From: Campylobacterales bacterium
GTDB lineage: Bacteria; Campylobacterota; Campylobacteria; Campylobacterales; Arcobacteraceae
NCBI GenBank assembly: GCA_027064245.1
Contig: JAMOPZ010000355.1
Span: 1-8,956 of the forward strand
DNA length: 8,956 bases
Direction of reading: 5' to 3'
Below the pieces are notes generated by a model. That model had not been told where the DNA came from. It ran no database searches and worked only from the letters and a program-made list of their open reading frames with translations. The translations under genes and the position numbers were made by a program. Of the stretch, positions 6,295-8,956 are shown one piece after another (position 1 is the first letter of the stretch; each line of letters opens with the position of its first letter).

Positions 6295-8348
6295 CTGTAA
6301 AACCTTAACATATATGTAAAACCTTGTGGTTTATCTTCTAGTATCTCTATATCATTTTCATTCATATTTGAAAGGTAGTTTATACGGTAGTTTTCATCTT
6401 CATAACTACTTTCTATACTAAAATCACAAAGGTTAGTTAAACTCTCTTTTATAGTAGAAAAATCTCCACCATTTACTATGTCTAACATCTCTTTAGCACT
6501 CTTTCCAGATAAAGAATCTTCTTGTATAATCTTTAGTTCATAGTAAGAATCGTTAGAATCTTCCTCTATCATTATTTTTATTTTATTGTGTTTTGGTTGT
6601 AATTTTACCATCTCAAAGATTCTATGAAGTACATCTTTAAACACCATTACATCAGTATAAAAAGTTTTACCCTTAAGTTTAACTAATTCAAACTCAAAAA
6701 CTCCCTCTAGCTCTTCATCTAATCTCTCTTCAATATCTATAAAGATATTTTCTAAAACATTGTTTTCTCTTCTTATCTGAATCTCTTGTTTAAAAAGTGT
6801 TATAACCTCTCCAAATGTTTTAAGTGTTTGGTTATTTACTCTACACTCTTTTTCAAGTTGAAATTTAAAAGGGTCGTTACCATTATTACACCACTCTCTT
6901 AAACCTTTAAGAGATGACCAACCTATATTTAATTTTTCATTGTTGTAGTTGTACCAAATAGCATTCTCATCATCATCATCATCATTTAGTAAAAAGTTAT
7001 ATATGATTTTATGAAGTCTAGGAGATAGTGTTTTTAGTTCATCTTCTATAAGAATCCATTGCTCTTTAACTCTTTTCATATAACCATCAAAATCTTTATA
7101 CTCATCTTTAAAGTTCATATCCCAAAGGTGTGTAGTGTATTTTATGGGTGTATCTTGTCTGAAGTTTGTTAGGAGTTGAATAAATCTTTTAGGAGTATGA
7201 ATATTTAAAGAGATAGCATTAAATAATAATTTTCTTATCTCTTCATCTTTACATATTTGAAAAACTGTTTGATTATCTTTATTTTTAAGTAATATATCTG
7301 CTCTATTATTAAGTAATAGTTCAACAAGTTCTTTATTATTCTTTCTTACAGCTAAAAAGAGTATATTCTCATTATTTTCATCTTGTTTATTTATCTCAGT
7401 TTTCCTTTTTAAAATTATCTTTTTAAGTTCATTAAATTCCATAGTTTGCTTTATTATATCTTGTAAAGGTAGAAATTTATCTATCGTTTTTAAATCATTT
7501 TCATCCAAAAAAACATGTTTAACTATTGGTTTTTTCATAATTTTTAATATTAGATTTTTAAAAATAAGAATCCAATCTTTAATAGTATCAATAATTAAAA
7601 TATTCCAAGAATCTTTGATTATTTTTAAAATAGAATTTGTTTTAAAATAAGTTATACTATTTTTAAGAATAAATTTAATAACTACCAAAAAATTTATGCC
7701 AAAAATAGAAAGAAAGGTGTTTGAATTTTTATCTATGTATTTTAGTATAGAAAAAAAATCTTTTTTATCTACCTCTATACCTTCATCATAAAGTAATTTC
7801 ATTATAGCTATATTATTTGTATCTTCTGCGATATTGTATGCATTGTACCCTGAAGCATTACGAATATTTATATCTATTTTATTTTTTAAAAGAAATTTAA
7901 TTATCTCTATATGATTGGTATTCTTAGGAGAGTCAAAAATTTTAATAATATCAGATTTATATTTTTTTGGAAGTTTACTTTTAGAAGCTAAATTATATAT
8001 AGCTTTTCTTCCAGATAACATTGTAAAAAATGTTAATAAAGAATGGTTAAAATCATCATATTTCTTATTAATATCTAGTCCATTATCAATTAAAAATTGT
8101 GCTGTAATAAAATCTTTATTAAATAAGATTAAAACAAAAGAAGATAATCTATATTTTTTTATATCAAAACCATTATCTATTAATAGTTTTAAAATTTCAA
8201 GATTTATTTTATCTTTTCTTTTGTATATGACTTTTATATATTTATTTAAGTTTAAAGAATTAAAGTCACATTTACAATTTTGTTCTTTTATATAATTATG
8301 TAACTCTTCAATATTTTGAGTTTCTATAATTTGATTTATTGTTTGCAT
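6291..8348 (-). CDS. Ankyrin-repeat protein with degenerate histidine-kinase-like ATPase domain, putative sensor
   Basis: The 685-residue protein has ankyrin-type repeats at about 45-95 (LEILKLLIDNGFDI, then AQFLIDNGLDIN), 140-195 (IEIIKFLLKNKIDINIRN and the next repeat) and 300-375 (NILFLAVRKNNKELVELLLNNRADI). A hydrophobic, Ile-rich stretch at about 205-275 separates them and may contact the membrane. A middle region (400-510) with an Asp run (456-460) and IGWSSLKGLREWC matches no family I know. The C-terminus (about 510-685) resembles a sensor kinase: a long helix, a strand-helix segment DVMVFKDVLHRIF (566-578) like a weakened N-box, and the end GFTYMLRFYR (676-685) like the last strand of HATPase_c. 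I see no clear phospho-acceptor His or glycine-rich ATP lid. An AAAGG site lies 6 bases before the ATG. It heads the three-gene cassette. The ankyrin call is good; the kinase-like call is tentative. Confidence 0.65.
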   Translation of the reverse strand: MQTINQIIETQNIEELHNYIKEQNCKCDFNSLNLNKYIKVIYKRKDKINLEILKLLIDNGFDIKKYRLSSFVLILFNKDFITAQFLIDNGLDINKKYDDFNHSLLTFFTMLSGRKAIYNLASKSKLPKKYKSDIIKIFDSPKNTNHIEIIKFLLKNKIDINIRNASGYNAYNIAEDTNNIAIMKLLYDEGIEVDKKDFFSILKYIDKNSNTFLSIFGINFLVVIKFILKNSITYFKTNSILKIIKDSWNILIIDTIKDWILIFKNLILKIMKKPIVKHVFLDENDLKTIDKFLPLQDIIKQTMEFNELKKIILKRKTEINKQDENNENILFLAVRKNNKELVELLLNNRADILLKNKDNQTVFQICKDEEIRKLLFNAISLNIHTPKRFIQLLTNFRQDTPIKYTTHLWDMNFKDEYKDFDGYMKRVKEQWILIEDELKTLSPRLHKIIYNFLLNDDDDDENAIWYNYNNEKLNIGWSSLKGLREWCNNGNDPFKFQLEKECRVNNQTLKTFGEVITLFKQEIQIRRENNVLENIFIDIEERLDEELEGVFEFELVKLKGKTFYTDVMVFKDVLHRIFEMVKLQPKHNKIKIMIEEDSNDSYYELKIIQEDSLSGKSAKEMLDIVNGGDFSTIKESLTNLCDFSIESSYEDENYRINYLSNMNENDIEILEDKPQGFTYMLRFYR
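6968..6985. repeat. Six CAT trinucleotides (Asp run) in the ankyrin gene
   Basis: Six tandem CAT units on the plus strand are read on the minus strand mostly as GAT and encode the Asp456-460 run between the ankyrin and kinase-like parts. A change in unit number would keep the frame and alter only linker length. Confidence 0.7.
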
Positions 8349-8354
8349 TTTTTA

Positions 8355-8359
8355 CCTTT
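8355..8359 (-). promoter_or_regulatory. Ribosome binding site of the ankyrin-protein gene
   Basis: On the minus strand AAAGG precedes the ATG at 8348 by 6 bases and supports that start. The TATAAT at 8362-8367 is too close to be the -10 box of a transcript carrying this site. Confidence 0.55.
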
Positions 8360-8389
8360 GCATTATATTTTCAATATTTTACTTTTTAC

Positions 8390-8410
8390 TATAGACTTAT
8401 TTTGTCTATA
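8390..8410. promoter_or_regulatory. Inverted repeat in the promoter region of the three-gene cassette
   Basis: TATAGAC and GTCTATA form 7-bp arms around a 7-base spacer, 42-62 bases before the ankyrin-gene ATG. The minus-strand TATAGT at 8388-8393 overlaps the left arm and could serve as a -10 box, so a protein bound here would block it. The rest of the 8349-8549 gap is AT-rich and holds no gene that I can see. Confidence 0.4.
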
Positions 8411-8515
8411 TTTTATTATTTACTACAAACATTATAACTTTTAAGCCAAATTAAATCTAAGATAGTTTGTTCAAATACTAAATTATTATTATATTTTTTA
8501 ATCTTTTTTAACAGT

Positions 8516-8547
8516 ATGACAGTCGATTATGTCATTTATGTCATTTA
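8516..8547. repeat. Cluster of three TGTCAT sites between the WYL gene and the three-gene cassette
   Basis: TGTCAT occurs at 8530-8535 and 8539-8544, within a longer direct repeat TTATGTCATTTA (8527-8538 and 8536-8547) of 9-bp period. It occurs inverted as ATGACA at 8516-8521. The first and second sites form an inverted pair with an 8-base spacer. The cluster begins just after the WYL gene stop. It could be an operator for the WYL regulator or for the cassette, though about 170-200 bases from the ankyrin-gene start is far for direct repression. Confidence 0.4.
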
Positions 8548-8549
8548 TA

Positions 8550-8956
8550 TTAATTTTTTAAATATTCCCTCAAATCACCCTCAATCTTTTCTCTCAAACT
8601 AAAAGGCTCTACAACTTTCATATATGGAATCCACTTTTTAACAAGCTCCTCTATCTCCATCTCTTGAGTTACTTTAAAAGAGAGGACAAGTGTGCCATCC
8701 TCTTTTGTAGTTATCTCTTTTTGAGATGGTAAAAACTTTTTGGCTTTAAAGAATCTTGCTTTTTGTAGGCTTACCTCTACCACTACATCTATAAGATGTT
8801 CTCTAAAATTTTTAGTATATTTTGGAAATGGTGTTTGAAGATGTTTTATAAACTCTGCTATATCAAAATTTATATGAAATGTTTTTCTATGTAGCTGAAC
8901 ACTCTCTATATTTATAACTCTAAATATAGAAAAAGGGTACTCCTCATTTGTGTTCT
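8550..8956 (-). CDS. WYL-domain transcriptional regulator, C-terminal part (5' end outside window)
   Basis: WYL proteins are ligand-responsive DNA-binding regulators. The frame stays open to the window edge, giving 134 visible residues; the GTG at 8783 is internal, because readable family sequence continues upstream of it (EYPFSIFRVINIESVQLHRKT region, visible residues 5-25). That upstream part matches the last strands of a WYL domain (F-R-x-I-x-I). The rest (about 55-134) matches the C-terminal extension, with SLQKARFF, then LVLSFKV, and the closing ELVKKWIPYMKVVEPFSLRE followed by an amphipathic helix. The N-terminal winged helix lies outside the window. GC in two counted lines is about 36%, like the core genes and unlike the cassette beside it. 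WYL proteins such as BrxR and CapW regulate defence loci, so control of the adjacent cassette is plausible but not shown. Confidence 0.85.
   Translation of the reverse strand, partial: NTNEEYPFSIFRVINIESVQLHRKTFHINFDIAEFIKHLQTPFPKYTKNFREHLIDVVVEVSLQKARFFKAKKFLPSQKEITTKEDGTLVLSFKVTQEMEIEELVKKWIPYMKVVEPFSLREKIEGDLREYLKN

Noticed and set aside
6968..6985. Phase-variable repeat
   Set aside because: The repeat unit is three bases, so slippage would not shift the frame, and six units is short.
7915..8295. Open frame of 126 codons on the plus strand
   Set aside because: It lies wholly inside the ankyrin gene on the other strand, has no ribosome binding site pattern or recognisable domain, and its composition reflects the opposite frame.
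8362..8367. TATAAT as -10 box of the ankyrin gene
   Set aside because: It is so close to the ATG that the transcript would start at the ribosome binding site.
1..8956. CRISPR array, tRNA or rRNA genes
   Set aside because: I saw no regularly spaced repeats and no tRNA-like or rRNA-like sequence in the intergenic stretches; the only gaps over 150 bases are 2098-2486, 3764-3944 and 8349-8549.

Overview
The window looks like chromosomal DNA of a Campylobacterota bacterium (the Sulfurimonas/Arcobacter/Campylobacter side). The reasons are the very low GC content, a DnaB with a charged C-terminal insertion, and a short ComEC without a metallo-beta-lactamase domain directly after dnaB. The phylum is inferred from gene content; the genus cannot be told from the sequence.

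Left part (1-2097, + strand): core genes. The 3' part of dnaB (replicative helicase) is followed with no gap by comEC (DNA uptake channel). Between comEC and the accessory genes (2098-2486) lies a decayed IS3-family OrfA, a scar of mobile DNA at the core/accessory junction.

Middle and right part (2487-8348, all - strand): two defence-like cassettes. The first is darT-darG (3763 down to 2487), a toxin-antitoxin pair in which DarT ADP-ribosylates DNA and the macro-domain DarG reverses it. Their frames overlap by four bases. The antitoxin is short and carries a helix-hairpin-helix-like tail instead of the usual longer C-terminal domain. A perfect 26-bp palindrome lies upstream of darT.

The second cassette (8348 down to 3945) has three overlapping genes: an ankyrin-repeat protein with a degenerate histidine-kinase-type ATPase end; a stand-alone receiver-like protein with His where the phospho-accepting Asp should be; and a protein with an intact receiver domain joined to a C-terminal HEPN-like domain carrying the R-x4-H motif of HEPN ribonucleases. 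This layout (sensor kinase-like protein, decoy receiver, receiver-effector) recalls the Detocs anti-phage systems but with a different sensor and effector. It is the best candidate here for a poorly described system. Hand counts of GC show that the two outer modules (ankyrin and HEPN, about 17-19%) are more AT-rich than the signalling core between them (about 24-30%), as expected if sensor and effector are exchanged independently.

Right edge (8550-8956, - strand): the C-terminal part of a WYL-domain regulator, running off the window and with host-like composition. Proteins of this family often control defence loci. Repeated TGTCAT sites follow it, in the 201-bp gap before the three-gene cassette.
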